From NCBI GenBank assembly GCA_942493335.1, contig OW818693.1, forward strand, positions 4,588,001-4,652,000: a stretch of 64,000 nt of DNA, given 5' to 3'. The notes under the pieces were generated by a model. It did no database searches. It saw only the letters and a program-made list of their open reading frames with translations, and was not told where the DNA came from. Every line of letters begins with the position of its first letter. Position 1 is the stretch's first letter. The stretch comes from JAEWSN01 sp942493335 (lineage in GTDB: Bacteria > Bacillota > Clostridia > DSM-8532). A program made the position numbers and the translations under genes. Positions 8,168 to 16,607 of the stretch are shown here, piece after piece.

Positions 8168-8476
8168 TCAGAGCACCATCTTGCGAAAGTCCTCCTTCGG
8201 TCTGAAGCCGATGGTTTTGCCCGCAACCTGCCCTGCCTTGAAGGCAATGACGGTCGGGATGCTCATGATGCCGTACTTTGCCGCAAGCTCCGGTTCGTCG
8301 TCCACGTTGATCTTGACGACCTTCACGCTTCCTTCAAGCTCATTCCCGAGCTCCTCCAGCGTTGGGGAGAGCATGCGGCACGGACCGCACCAGGGTGCCC
8401 AAAAATCGACGAGAACGGGAAGATCCGACTGAAGGACCTCCTGTTCGAATGTTGCTTTCCCTACTTCCTTGGCCAT
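8168..8476 (-). CDS. trxA: Thioredoxin
   Basis: 102 aa, a complete thioredoxin fold with active site WCGPC near residue 31 and the cis-proline in SIPTVIAF. It reduces protein disulfides in the cytoplasm with electrons from thioredoxin reductase, which is not in the window. It is slightly short at the C-terminus (the family is usually 104-110 aa), ending at FRKMVL. The start follows AGGAGG. It is first in a minus-strand run with the Crp/Fnr regulator and the CoA-disulfide reductase fusion but has its own terminator. Its promoter carries the palindrome shared with the reductase gene. Confidence 0.97.
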   Translation of the reverse strand: MAKEVGKATFEQEVLQSDLPVLVDFWAPWCGPCRMLSPTLEELGNELEGSVKVVKINVDDEPELAAKYGIMSIPTVIAFKAGQVAGKTIGFRPKEDFRKMVL

Positions 8477-8530
8477 AAATTACCTCCTGCTGGTATTGTC
8501 GATGACATCGGTGATGTCCGCTTTTTTCCC

Positions 8531-8571
8531 ATTGTATCATGCCGCGAAACAGCCGTTGGTGACCTTGTCAC
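8531..8571 (-). promoter_or_regulatory. Palindromic operator and -10 box upstream of trxA
   Basis: On the minus strand GTGACAAGGTCAC (8571-8559) is followed by 22 bases and TACAAT (8536-8531). Arm sequence and spacing match the site before the reductase fusion exactly (GTGAC, 3 bases, GTCAC, 22 bases, -10). Confidence 0.65.
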
Positions 8572-8639
8572 GCTGACGTGCCGCATGGACCGGAAGGAAG
8601 GGAGAACTGCCGGCTTGCCGGGGGGTATGCCCGGATAGC

Positions 8640-8714
8640 CCGGTCGGTTTGACAGAAGCGAAGGCCTGAGTGGTCCGGTCGGTTTGACAGGAGCGATGCC
8701 CAAGGTGGTATACT
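8640..8714 (+). promoter_or_regulatory. Cyclophilin-gene promoter with a duplicated 16-bp -35 region
   Basis: CCGGTCGGTTTGACAG occurs at 8640-8655 and 8675-8690 (35-base period), each with a consensus TTGACA. The second is followed by 19 bases and an extended -10, TGGTATACT (-10 at 8709-8714). The duplication may be a binding site pair or a recent tandem duplication. Confidence 0.55.
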
Positions 8715-8763
8715 GGCTTTCGGATGCCCTGCGAGAAGCGCGGGCGATGTAAGGAGAGACAGC

Positions 8764-9495
8764 ATGTTCAGAAAAGGCATTTCCCTGTTGGCGGCCGGTC
8801 TGGTGTCGTTGACCATCCTGGCGGGTTGCGGCGCATCTGGCGCGGCCATGGAACAGGACGAAAAGGATGCGGTTGCCACGGGAACCTGGCAGCTTCAGCT
8901 GCCCGTAAAAGGCGATCAGATCGCCATCATGAAGACGACGATGGGCGATGTGTACATCCGCATGCTCCCCACCGAGGCGCCGAAGGCAGTCGAAAATTTC
9001 GTCACACACGCAAAAGCAGGATATTATGACGGGCTCCTGTTCCACCGGGTCATCAAGGACTTCATGATCCAGGGCGGAGATCCGAGCGGGAACGGTACGG
9101 GCGGCGAAAGCATCTGGAAGACGCCGTTCGAAGACGAGTTCACCACGAAGGCCTTCAATTTCCGCGGTGCGCTGAGCATGGCCAACTCCGGTGCGAACAC
9201 CAACGGAAGCCAGTTCTTCATCGTACAGGCCGACGAGAAAACGGTTCCGGACGATATCATCGAGCAGCTGAAGACGGGCGGCTGGCCGGAAGAAGCCGTC
9301 AAAGGCTATGATGCAGTGGGCGGGACATACCATCTCGACCAGAAGCATACGGTTTTCGGCCAGATGTACCGCGGATATGACGTGCTGGACAAGATCGCGA
9401 ACGTAAAAACCTCCACAGAGGAGGCGACCCAGGACAAGCCGCTTGAGGACGTGAAAATCAAGTCCATCGAGATCACCACCTATCAGGGCGACTGA
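8764..9495 (+). CDS. Cyclophilin-type peptidyl-prolyl cis-trans isomerase, lipoprotein
   Basis: 243 aa. It starts with a lipoprotein signal peptide and lipobox LAGC near residue 22, so it should be anchored outside the membrane. The cyclophilin domain (about 50-240) shows FHRVIKDFMIQGGDP with the catalytic Arg, ALSMANSGANTNGSQFF and TVFGQM. It would assist folding of exported proteins by isomerising prolyl bonds. The usual Trp of cyclophilin A (cyclosporin contact) is replaced near HLDQKHTVFG, as in many bacterial forms. The start follows AAGGAGA. The YdcF-like gene begins one base after its stop, so the two are probably cotranscribed. Confidence 0.95.
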   Translation: MFRKGISLLAAGLVSLTILAGCGASGAAMEQDEKDAVATGTWQLQLPVKGDQIAIMKTTMGDVYIRMLPTEAPKAVENFVTHAKAGYYDGLLFHRVIKDFMIQGGDPSGNGTGGESIWKTPFEDEFTTKAFNFRGALSMANSGANTNGSQFFIVQADEKTVPDDIIEQLKTGGWPEEAVKGYDAVGGTYHLDQKHTVFGQMYRGYDVLDKIANVKTSTEEATQDKPLEDVKIKSIEITTYQGD

Positions 9496-9496
9496 C

Positions 9497-10345
9497 ATGG
9501 GGACGGATGAGAAACGGACCGGTCGGTTCCATGCATGCAACCTCGTTCTGCTCGCATCCGGTGCGGCCGGGATGCTCCAGTCCCTTGCGGCAAGGCGCGT
9601 TTCTGCCGGATGGGATCTGGGTCTCCTGCTTCCTGCGATGCTCGGAGGGTTTCTGTTTCTCTGGGCTGCGGTCCGGGTTTTCCGGAAAAGCCGCATGATT
9701 CGCAACCCGAAACTGCATCGCGCAGTCCTGGGCATTGCCGGGCTGGGCATTGCCGTATTCCTGTCCGTCGAACTGCTCCTGGTGTCCGATCCTGTGCTGC
9801 ATGGGGCGGAACGGCTCGACGAGGCGGGGAACGCTGGAGCGGAATGGCTGATCGTGCTGGGCTGCGGCATCAAGGCGGACGGTACTCCGACCTGGGCGCT
9901 TGAAAACCGGCTTGACAAGGCGTTGGATTGGTACAAGGCGCATCCCGGCACGCAGCTGATGGCTTCCGGCGGAAAAGGTTCGAACGAACCGGAACCGGAA
10001 GGGGTGTCAATGGCGCGGTATCTTGTGAAAAACGGCGCCGCGGAAGCGGATGTGCATGTCGAGGATCGGTCCACCAGCACCATGGAGAACTTCCAGTACA
10101 GCCGCATGATCCTGGAAAAGGCAGGCTGGAATGGGGCACCGGTTCTGTTCGCCACGAATGATTTTCACGTATTCCGCGCCCGCATGCTGGCCGCGCGGAA
10201 CGGACTGGATGCATACGCGCTGAGCGCGTCCACGCCGTCGGTTATTTGGCTGAATGTCTATTTGCGTGAATTTTTCGCCCTTTTCAAGTCTCTTGCGGTG
10301 GATTGGCCTCCCGCAGCGATTCCTGTGACAGCAGCAGCGAAATGA
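9497..10345 (+). CDS. YdcF-like (DUF218) membrane protein
   Basis: 282 aa. Two or three hydrophobic helices lie in the first 95 residues. The DUF218 domain then begins with VLGCGIKADGTPTWALENR, followed by ASGGKGSNEPEPEG, EDRSTSTMENFQYS and FATNDFHVFRARMLA. These are the conserved nucleotide-fold segments of the YdcF/SanA/ElyC family. Family members are linked to envelope integrity and cell-wall lipid-carrier metabolism, but the reaction here is unknown. The gene overlaps the 3' end of the convergent DUF4364 gene by 62 bases. Confidence 0.85.
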   Translation: MGTDEKRTGRFHACNLVLLASGAAGMLQSLAARRVSAGWDLGLLLPAMLGGFLFLWAAVRVFRKSRMIRNPKLHRAVLGIAGLGIAVFLSVELLLVSDPVLHGAERLDEAGNAGAEWLIVLGCGIKADGTPTWALENRLDKALDWYKAHPGTQLMASGGKGSNEPEPEGVSMARYLVKNGAAEADVHVEDRSTSTMENFQYSRMILEKAGWNGAPVLFATNDFHVFRARMLAARNGLDAYALSASTPSVIWLNVYLREFFALFKSLAVDWPPAAIPVTAAAK

Positions 10346-10853
10346 CCTGGGGATACAGGGTGTTGGCGTTTTCCTTCCAATTCCGGCACATGATCCTGGC
10401 ATCCTCACGGGAGCCGACGGAAAGCTTCGCTTCGAACAGGGATACATCCAAATCCGCGATCCGGAGCGTGACACGGTATTCGTCCTCCGAGACCAGGACG
10501 GAATCCGCCGTGACAGCCGTTTCCCGCATCATTCCGGAGCGGATTTCCGTAATGCCGGCCATCAGCCGGTTTCTGATTCCCTCCGGCACCAGGCTGCCGA
10601 ACAGTGCCAGTATTTTCGCGCCCTCCGGCGTGATGCCGTAGAAATCGGTTCCGTCTCGGTTCTCGACCGACAGGAATCGATTGGACGCCAGCTCGAACAG
10701 ACACTGCTGCATATGGAAATAATTCATGAAACGGTGCTCGAGCATGATGCGTGTGAGCTGCATGCTGCTGACCGGCATGCGGACCTTGTCCGCAAAAAAT
10801 AGCAAAAGAACCTTGTATTCCGCATTTTCCCTGGTTTCTTCCGAAAAATCCAT
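10284..10853 (-). CDS. DUF4364 family protein
   Basis: 189 aa from ATG at 10853 (GGGGG ribosome site 8 bases upstream). The N-terminal half (NAEYKVLLLFFADKVR through FELASNRFLSVENRDG) looks like a winged-helix DNA-binding fold, and the YGITPEGAKIL segment is typical of DUF4364, a family found mostly in Clostridia. The function is not established; a PadR-like regulatory role is plausible from the fold only. Its 3' end overlaps the YdcF-like gene tail to tail, so mutual antisense effects are possible. Confidence 0.8.
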   Translation of the reverse strand: MDFSEETRENAEYKVLLLFFADKVRMPVSSMQLTRIMLEHRFMNYFHMQQCLFELASNRFLSVENRDGTDFYGITPEGAKILALFGSLVPEGIRNRLMAGITEIRSGMMRETAVTADSVLVSEDEYRVTLRIADLDVSLFEAKLSVGSREDARIMCRNWKENANTLYPQVISLLLSQESLREANPPQET

Positions 10854-10894
10854 CTGTGCAACCCCCGGATGCCGCATCCGCTGTTTTTGTGAAC

Positions 10895-10900
10895 ATTATA
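10895..10900 (-). promoter_or_regulatory. Extended -10 of the DUF4364 gene
   Basis: The minus strand reads TGGTATAAT, an extended -10, about 42 bases before the start codon. It diverges from the aconitase promoter, and the two share the palindrome at 10916-10929. Confidence 0.5.
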
Positions 10901-10915
10901 CCATTCCGCCTGTAC

Positions 10916-10946
10916 CTTGCACATGCAAGTCCCTTTCCCTTATAAT
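10916..10946 (+). promoter_or_regulatory. Aconitase promoter with palindrome over the -35
   Basis: TTGCAC (10917-10922), an 18-base spacer and TATAAT (10941-10946). The perfect palindrome CTTGCACATGCAAG (10916-10929) covers the -35 and is a candidate repressor site. A similar TTGC...GCAA element lies upstream of the GntR and citrate synthase genes. Confidence 0.6.
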
Positions 10947-11036
10947 GTGCATACAACCCGGAAACCGCGAAAAAATCCGGTTTTTCTGCAGGAACCCTTG
11001 CGGCATCCTGCATCGGGTCCGGAAGGGGTCAGCAGC

Positions 11037-12965
11037 ATGGCAGGTACAATGACTGAAAAGATTCTGGCCGCGCATCTCGCGGAAGGCCAGCCGGTTCGCG
11101 GAGACGAGATCGGGCTCCGCATCGACAACACACTTACGCAGGACGCCACCGGCACCATGGCCTATCTTCAGTTCGAAGCCATCGGCATCGATCGGATCCG
11201 CACCGAGGCAAGCGTCAGCTTCGTCGATCACAACACCCTCCAGACGGACTTCCGCAACGCGGATGATCACCGTTTTCTCCAGAGTATCGCCGCCCGTTAC
11301 GGGCTTCACTATTCCAGGCCCGGCAACGGCATCTGCCACCAGGTCTTTCTTGAACGCTTCGCCAAACCCGGAAACACGCTGATCGGTTCCGACAGCCATA
11401 CGCCCACCGCAGGCGGCATCGGCTGCTTCGCCATGGGCGCGGGGGGGCTGGATGTGGCCTGTGCCATGGCCGGATCGCCCTTCCGCATCAAGTACCCGGC
11501 GGTTGTCGGTGTCAAACTGACCGGAAAGCTGCAGCCATGGGTCTCCGCGAAGGATGTCATCCTTGAGTTGCTCCGCCGTGTAGATGTGAAGGGAAATGTC
11601 GGAAAGGTCTTCGAATTCTTCGGCGACGGCGTTGCCACGCTTGGGGTGCCGGACCGTGCGACCATCACGAACATGGGAACTGAAACCGGCTGTACCACGA
11701 GCATTTTTCCGAGCGATGATGTGACGCGCGCCTTTCTGGCGGCCCAGGGTCGCGCGGAAGACTGGAAACCACTGTCCGCTGATCCGGATGCGGTGTTCGA
11801 TGAGGAAATCCACATCGATCTGGATCTCGTCGAACCCATGGTTGCCCTGCCGCACAGTCCCGGCAACGTCACCACGGTCCGCGAGGCCGGGGAAATCCCG
11901 GTCCAGCAGGTGGCCATCGGCTCCTGTACGAATTCCTCCCTGCGCGACTTGAAAATCGTTTCCCGGACCTTGAAGGGAAAGACCGTCTCCGACGATCTGC
12001 ATGTCATCATCAGCCCCGGTTCCCGCCAGGTCGTGGAGCACCTTGTCGAGGATGGCGATTACAGCCTTCTCGTCCGCGCCGGTGTCCGAATCGTTGAAAA
12101 CGCCTGCGGCGCCTGCATCGGTATGGGTTCCGCACCGTCCTCGGGCGCCAATTCCGTCCGGACGTTCAACCGGAATTTCGAAGGACGCAGTGGAACGAAA
12201 GATGCGAAGGTCTATCTTGTGAGCCCGGAAACCGCCGTCGCAACGGCCCTCTCCGGACGGCTGACCGACCCCCGCACGCTTGGGGATGCGCCGGTCATTA
12301 CGTTGCCGGACACTTATTTCGTCAATGACAACATGATCCTGAGACCCTTTCCGGAAGCGGAAGCGGCAAAAGTGGAGATCCAGCGGGGTCCGAACATTGC
12401 CCCGCTGCCGTCCTTTCCGCCCCTTGGCGACACGCTGTCCGGCTCCGTACTGCTGAAGGTCGGCGACAATATCACGACGGACCACATCATGCCGGCCGGC
12501 GCGAAGGTTCTGCCGCTGCGCAGCAACATTCCGCTCATCTCGAAGCATGTCTTCGAGGCGGTGGATCCGGCATTCCATGATCGCGCGCTGGCTGCCGGAG
12601 GCGGATTCATTGTCGGCGGCGAGAACTATGGACAGGGTTCAAGCCGGGAGCATGCGGCGCTCGCGCCCAAGTACCTTGGTGTGAAGGCTGTCGTCGTCAA
12701 GAGTTTCGCACGCATCCATCTTGCGAACCTGATCAATTTCGGCATTGTCCCGCTGACCTTTGCGGATCCGGCTGATTACGACCGGATCGACAGGGAGGAC
12801 AGCCTGGAAGTGGTCATCGGCAATCTGGACGGCGAAGTATTCCTGACGAATGTGACGAAGGGGTTCCAGATCCCTTTGGTCCATACGCTTTCCGCTTCCG
12901 ACGCGGAAATTCTGAAGGCCGGCGGCAAACTTCCCTGGATCCGGACCCACATGGCGAAAACCTGA
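11037..12965 (+). CDS. acn: Aconitate hydratase
   Basis: 642 aa, the shorter bacterial aconitase type. It interconverts citrate and isocitrate through a [4Fe-4S] cluster. Cluster cysteines appear in IGSCTNSS and ENACGACIGMG; other signatures are GSDSHTPTAGGIGC and the swivel-domain GGENYGQGSSREHA. The ATG at 11037 follows GGAAGGGG; longer in-frame starts overlap the promoter. The downstream isocitrate dehydrogenase gene, 67 bases away on the same strand, gives two successive steps of the oxidative citrate pathway towards 2-oxoglutarate. Citrate synthase lies 6.4 kb further on. Confidence 0.97.
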   Translation: MAGTMTEKILAAHLAEGQPVRGDEIGLRIDNTLTQDATGTMAYLQFEAIGIDRIRTEASVSFVDHNTLQTDFRNADDHRFLQSIAARYGLHYSRPGNGICHQVFLERFAKPGNTLIGSDSHTPTAGGIGCFAMGAGGLDVACAMAGSPFRIKYPAVVGVKLTGKLQPWVSAKDVILELLRRVDVKGNVGKVFEFFGDGVATLGVPDRATITNMGTETGCTTSIFPSDDVTRAFLAAQGRAEDWKPLSADPDAVFDEEIHIDLDLVEPMVALPHSPGNVTTVREAGEIPVQQVAIGSCTNSSLRDLKIVSRTLKGKTVSDDLHVIISPGSRQVVEHLVEDGDYSLLVRAGVRIVENACGACIGMGSAPSSGANSVRTFNRNFEGRSGTKDAKVYLVSPETAVATALSGRLTDPRTLGDAPVITLPDTYFVNDNMILRPFPEAEAAKVEIQRGPNIAPLPSFPPLGDTLSGSVLLKVGDNITTDHIMPAGAKVLPLRSNIPLISKHVFEAVDPAFHDRALAAGGGFIVGGENYGQGSSREHAALAPKYLGVKAVVVKSFARIHLANLINFGIVPLTFADPADYDRIDREDSLEVVIGNLDGEVFLTNVTKGFQIPLVHTLSASDAEILKAGGKLPWIRTHMAKT

Positions 12966-13032
12966 CTTTTCCTATCAAGCTTGATTCTCGGCGATTCTAT
13001 GCGCTCAACCTTGGGATGACGGAGGGACAAAG

Positions 13033-14247
13033 ATGACGAAGATTGCGATGAAGACCCCACTTGTGGAGATGGACGGAGACGAGATGACCCGAATCCTGTG
13101 GCAATGGATCAAGGACATCCTGATCCTGCCTTATGTGGATTTGAAGGCGGAGTATTATGATCTCGGTTTGAAGCACCGCGACGACACGGACGACAAGGTC
13201 ACCTTCGAATCGGCGGAAGCCACGAAGCGGCTGGGCGTGGCCGTGAAATGCGCCACCATCACCCCGAACGCCGCACGCATGCCGGAATACAATCTCAAGC
13301 AGATGTGGAAGAGCCCGAATGGCACCATCCGCGCCATTCTGGATGGAACCGTGTTCCGTGAGCCTATCCTCGTTGAAGGCATTTCCCCCAACGTCAGCGT
13401 ATGGAAGAAGCCCATCGTGCTGGCACGTCATGCATATGGCGACGTCTACCGCAACACTGAATTCAAGGTTCCCGGGCCTGGCAAGGCCGAACTGGTCTTC
13501 ACCGACGCGGAGGGCAAGGTCACCCGTCAGACCATTCATGCATTCGACGGTCCCGGCGTCATTCAAGGCATGCACAACACGGACGAATCCATTGCGAGCT
13601 TCGCCCGCTCCTGCTTCCTGTATGCGCTGGATCGGAAAATGGACCTCTGGTTTGCCACAAAGGACACCATATCGAAAATCTACGACCACACGTTCAAGGA
13701 CATTTTTCAAGATATTTTTGACGTCGAGTTCAAGGGGCGTTTTGCAGAGGCCGGCATCGAGTATTTCTACACGCTGATCGACGATGCCGTGGCCCGCGTC
13801 ATGCGGCATGAGGGTGGCTTTCTGTGGGCCTGCAAGAATTACGATGGTGATGTCATGAGCGACATGGTTGCGTCCGCCTTCGGCTCCCTCGCCATGATGA
13901 CATCCGTCCTGGTATCCCCGGAAGGTTTCTACGAATACGAGGCTGCGCACGGAACCGTGCAGCGGCACTACTACAAGCATCTTGAAGGCCAGGAGACAAG
14001 CACCAATTCGATTGCGACGATCTTCGCATGGTCCGGCGCACTCAGAAAACGCGGCGAGCTGGACGGTCTGCCCGAGCTGGTCGCCTTTGCGGACAAACTG
14101 GACCGGGCCTCGCTGCAGACCATTGAGGAAGGTGTCATGACAAAGGATCTGGCCGTCATGTCAACCCTGAAGGAAAAGAAAGCCGTCAACTCGAAGCAAT
14201 TCCTCGAGGAAATCGGGGCAAGGCTTGACAGGCTGCTCGCAAACTGA
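13033..14247 (+). CDS. icd: Isocitrate dehydrogenase (NADP-type, eukaryote-like subfamily)
   Basis: 404 aa. It oxidatively decarboxylates isocitrate to 2-oxoglutarate. The sequence has VEMDGDEMTRI at the N-terminus, substrate segment MWKSPNGTIRA, the metal-binding YDGDVMSD and the C-terminal TSTNSIATIFAW, all typical of the homodimeric NADP-dependent form shared by eukaryotes and some bacteria rather than the E. coli type. It follows aconitase and likely supplies 2-oxoglutarate for glutamate synthesis; no 2-oxoglutarate dehydrogenase is in the window. Start: ATG 6 bases after GGAGGG. Confidence 0.96.
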   Translation: MTKIAMKTPLVEMDGDEMTRILWQWIKDILILPYVDLKAEYYDLGLKHRDDTDDKVTFESAEATKRLGVAVKCATITPNAARMPEYNLKQMWKSPNGTIRAILDGTVFREPILVEGISPNVSVWKKPIVLARHAYGDVYRNTEFKVPGPGKAELVFTDAEGKVTRQTIHAFDGPGVIQGMHNTDESIASFARSCFLYALDRKMDLWFATKDTISKIYDHTFKDIFQDIFDVEFKGRFAEAGIEYFYTLIDDAVARVMRHEGGFLWACKNYDGDVMSDMVASAFGSLAMMTSVLVSPEGFYEYEAAHGTVQRHYYKHLEGQETSTNSIATIFAWSGALRKRGELDGLPELVAFADKLDRASLQTIEEGVMTKDLAVMSTLKEKKAVNSKQFLEEIGARLDRLLAN

Positions 14248-14331
14248 GTATCTTTACGGAAGGTACCGTGCGATCCTGAATGGAAGGCGCGCACGGCCGG
14301 TCATTCATCAGGCGGAAAGAAGGATGTTTGC

Positions 14332-14946
14332 ATGTACATCATCGTCATCGGATGCGGCAAGGTGGGCAGTGGATTTGCCGAGGCCATGTCCCGGGAGGGG
14401 CATGACGTCGTCATTGTCGACAACGACGCCGTCGCCCTGGAAAAAATCTCCCCTTCGTTCAGTGGCCTGAAGGTCATTGGCGTCCCGATCGACCAGGATG
14501 TGCTCAAACGGGCGGGCATCGAACGATGCGACGCTTTTGCCGCCGTGACGCCGGACGACAACATCAACATCATGGCCAGTCAGATCGCGAAGGAACTCTA
14601 CAAGGTGAAGCGGGTCATCGCGCGTATCTACAATCCCGCGCGGGAATCCGTCTTCCACCAGTTCGGGCTGGATACGATCTGTCCCACGAACCTGTCGGTG
14701 GATGTCATCCGTTCCATCATCCTCGGCGACCGCATTCTGGAGCGGTATACAGTCGGAAGCAACACCCTCGTCTTCCACCACAGGGCCGTGGAAGCACCCG
14801 TCGCCGGGAAAAAAGTCCGCGATCTGGCGTTGCGTGACGGTGAGATTCTTTTCGGCATTCTGCGGAACAACGATTTTCAGTTCGCCCGACAGGATCTTGT
14901 GCTCGATGCAAAGGATACCCTGGTCGTGACGGCAAAAATCGACTAG
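14332..14946 (+). CDS. TrkA/RCK-type potassium channel regulatory protein (first of a pair)
   Basis: 204 aa: one RCK-N Rossmann domain (GCGKVGSGFAEAM, acidic DND ending strand 2, D-N-I segment TPDDNINIMAS) and one RCK-C domain from about residue 130. Such proteins bind NAD(H), ADP or ATP and gate TrkH/KtrB potassium transporters at the inner face of the membrane. The next gene encodes another single-unit RCK protein 18 bases later, so the two may work as a heteromer. No Trk/Ktr membrane subunit is present in the window. Confidence 0.88.
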   Translation: MYIIVIGCGKVGSGFAEAMSREGHDVVIVDNDAVALEKISPSFSGLKVIGVPIDQDVLKRAGIERCDAFAAVTPDDNINIMASQIAKELYKVKRVIARIYNPARESVFHQFGLDTICPTNLSVDVIRSIILGDRILERYTVGSNTLVFHHRAVEAPVAGKKVRDLALRDGEILFGILRNNDFQFARQDLVLDAKDTLVVTAKID

Positions 14947-14964
14947 GCTGCGGGGAGGAAACCT

Positions 14965-15654
14965 ATGAACATCATCATCGTCGGCGGTGGAAAAATCGGG
15001 TATTACCTGGTGAAAACCCTTCGCCCGAACAAGCATCGCATCACCATCATCGAAAAGGAACCCGCCTACTGCGCGAAAATCGCGAACGAGCTCGATGTCG
15101 CGGTGGTTCACGGGGACGGCACCGACATCGATGTCCTGCAGAATTGCGGTACGATGGGCGCGGACGTGTTCATTGCCGTCACCGGACAGGACGAGGACAA
15201 TCTCATCGCCTGCCAGCTGGCAAAGCGCAATTTCAACGTCAGGCGCACGATTGCACGCGTGAACAATCCCAAGAACATCCAGGTGTTCGAAAAGCTGGGG
15301 GTCGATGTGGCCATGTCCAGCACGTCCCTGTTCGCGGAGCTCATCGAGAAGGAAATCGACTATGACGGCGTCCGCACCATGATCCGCCTTCAGCGGGGGG
15401 ACATGATCATAGTGGAACTGACCGTCCTTGGCGCATCGGCTGGTTGCGGCAAAAAGATCAAGGACATGACGCTCCCGACGGAGAGCGTTCTGATCTCCAT
15501 CATTCGTGGGGAAACCTCGTATATCCCCAACGGGCATACGGTCATCCGGGAAGGGGATACTCTCTTCGCACTTTGCAAGCAGGGGACGCATACGGAGCTT
15601 ACCAATTACTTCAGCCGACCGGACCTGAACCCTGTGATCAAGGAAAAGGCATGA
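14965..15654 (+). CDS. TrkA/RCK-type potassium channel regulatory protein (second of a pair)
   Basis: 229 aa: RCK-N with VGGGKIGYYLVKTL, GDGTDIDVLQ and TGQDEDNLIACQLAK, then RCK-C from about residue 140 ending in GDTLFALCKQ. It is closer to the classic TrkA half-unit than its upstream neighbour. It is cotranscribed with the preceding RCK gene and with the HAD phosphatase gene, whose ATG overlaps its stop codon (ATGA). The transporter it gates is not in the window. Confidence 0.9.
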   Translation: MNIIIVGGGKIGYYLVKTLRPNKHRITIIEKEPAYCAKIANELDVAVVHGDGTDIDVLQNCGTMGADVFIAVTGQDEDNLIACQLAKRNFNVRRTIARVNNPKNIQVFEKLGVDVAMSSTSLFAELIEKEIDYDGVRTMIRLQRGDMIIVELTVLGASAGCGKKIKDMTLPTESVLISIIRGETSYIPNGHTVIREGDTLFALCKQGTHTELTNYFSRPDLNPVIKEKA

Positions 15655-16508
15655 ACGGATTGAACCGGATGGGCGGATCGAACACCACGGGACGATATGC
15701 CGGTGTCCTGCTGTATTCCGATCTCGACGGGACCCTTTTGACGCCGCAGCGCACCCTTTCCCAGGCGAATCTGGACGCAATCAACCGCTTTGTCTCACAA
15801 GGCGGTCTTTTTGGTGTTGCGACCGGCCGGATGGAACGAAGCCTTCAGCTGAATTTTCCGGCGCTGCCTACCAACCTGCCCTGCATCTTTTACAACGGCG
15901 CGCTCATTCAGTGGCATCCGGACGGTCCCATTCTCCTGAAACGCGCGCTCGAAACAGATCCTGTCCCCCAGTTGAAAGCCGTGATGGCGGCATGCCCCGG
16001 CGTCGGGATCGAGGTTCTTTCCGGGGGACAGGCTTATGTGCAGCAGATCAACGAGCCGATGCGGGCACAACTCGGCCGGGAGGGGCTGCAGGGAATTCCT
16101 GCGGATTGGCCGGATATCCCGGCCGGTTGGTACAAGGTGCTCCTCACAGGGGAACGGCCTGCCCTCGCGGAGGCGCGGAGAATGCTGGAGGATATGGGGA
16201 AAGGGCGTTACGATCTTGTCTATTCCGAAGACACATTATTGGAAATCCTGCAGCCAGATGTATCCAAAGGCAGCGCCTTGAGCTGGGTGAAGGCATGGTA
16301 TGCGGGACGGGTGAGCCTGACCGTCGCGGTCGGGGACAACGACAACGATGCCGACATGCTGGCTGTCGCCGACCTCGGCATTGCCATGGAAAATGGCACA
16401 CCGCATGCAAAAGCGGGAGCGGACCATGTTGTGCCGGACAATCGCGAGGCCTGCCTGCCCCATGTGCTGGCGTGGATAGACCACCGGCTCGGAGAATCGG
16501 AACGTTGA
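15651..16508 (+). CDS. Cof-type HAD-superfamily phosphatase
   Basis: 285 aa. HAD motif I is DLDGTLL (nucleophile and acid/base Asp), motif II lies in ATGRME, and motif IV is VGDNDNDADML. The large cap between motifs II and III identifies the Cof/type IIB group, which dephosphorylates sugar phosphates or nucleotides such as FMN. The specific substrate is not evident. It is translationally coupled to the upstream RCK gene by an ATGA overlap. Confidence 0.9.
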   Translation: MNGLNRMGGSNTTGRYAGVLLYSDLDGTLLTPQRTLSQANLDAINRFVSQGGLFGVATGRMERSLQLNFPALPTNLPCIFYNGALIQWHPDGPILLKRALETDPVPQLKAVMAACPGVGIEVLSGGQAYVQQINEPMRAQLGREGLQGIPADWPDIPAGWYKVLLTGERPALAEARRMLEDMGKGRYDLVYSEDTLLEILQPDVSKGSALSWVKAWYAGRVSLTVAVGDNDNDADMLAVADLGIAMENGTPHAKAGADHVVPDNREACLPHVLAWIDHRLGESER

Positions 16509-16547
16509 TCCATGGGATTACGGTTTGATTGCAATCAGCCGCTTTCC

Positions 16548-16577
16548 TTGCCCTTACCGGATGCTCCATGGTATAAT
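16548..16577 (+). promoter_or_regulatory. Promoter of the riboswitch-controlled gene
   Basis: TTGCCC (16548-16553), an 18-base spacer and an extended -10 TGGTATAAT (16572-16577 for the hexamer). Transcription would start near 16584, about 25 bases before the c-di-GMP aptamer. Confidence 0.6.
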
Positions 16578-16607
16578 CAGGTAGGAAACGTCTGCGGCTT
16601 TCGAGTC

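Noticed and set aside
7996..8247. Longer start for the Crp/Fnr gene
   Set aside because: It would cross the trxA terminator and the TATAAT promoter. The ATG at 7995 has a ribosome site and fits the family.
8461..10155. 564-codon minus-strand frame across the cyclophilin and YdcF-like genes
   Set aside because: The plus-strand products have clear domains, signal peptide and ribosome sites. The minus-strand translation is low-complexity and matches nothing.
12314..12610. Small minus-strand frame inside aconitase
   Set aside because: It overlaps the catalytic swivel region of aconitase and has no ribosome site or domain.
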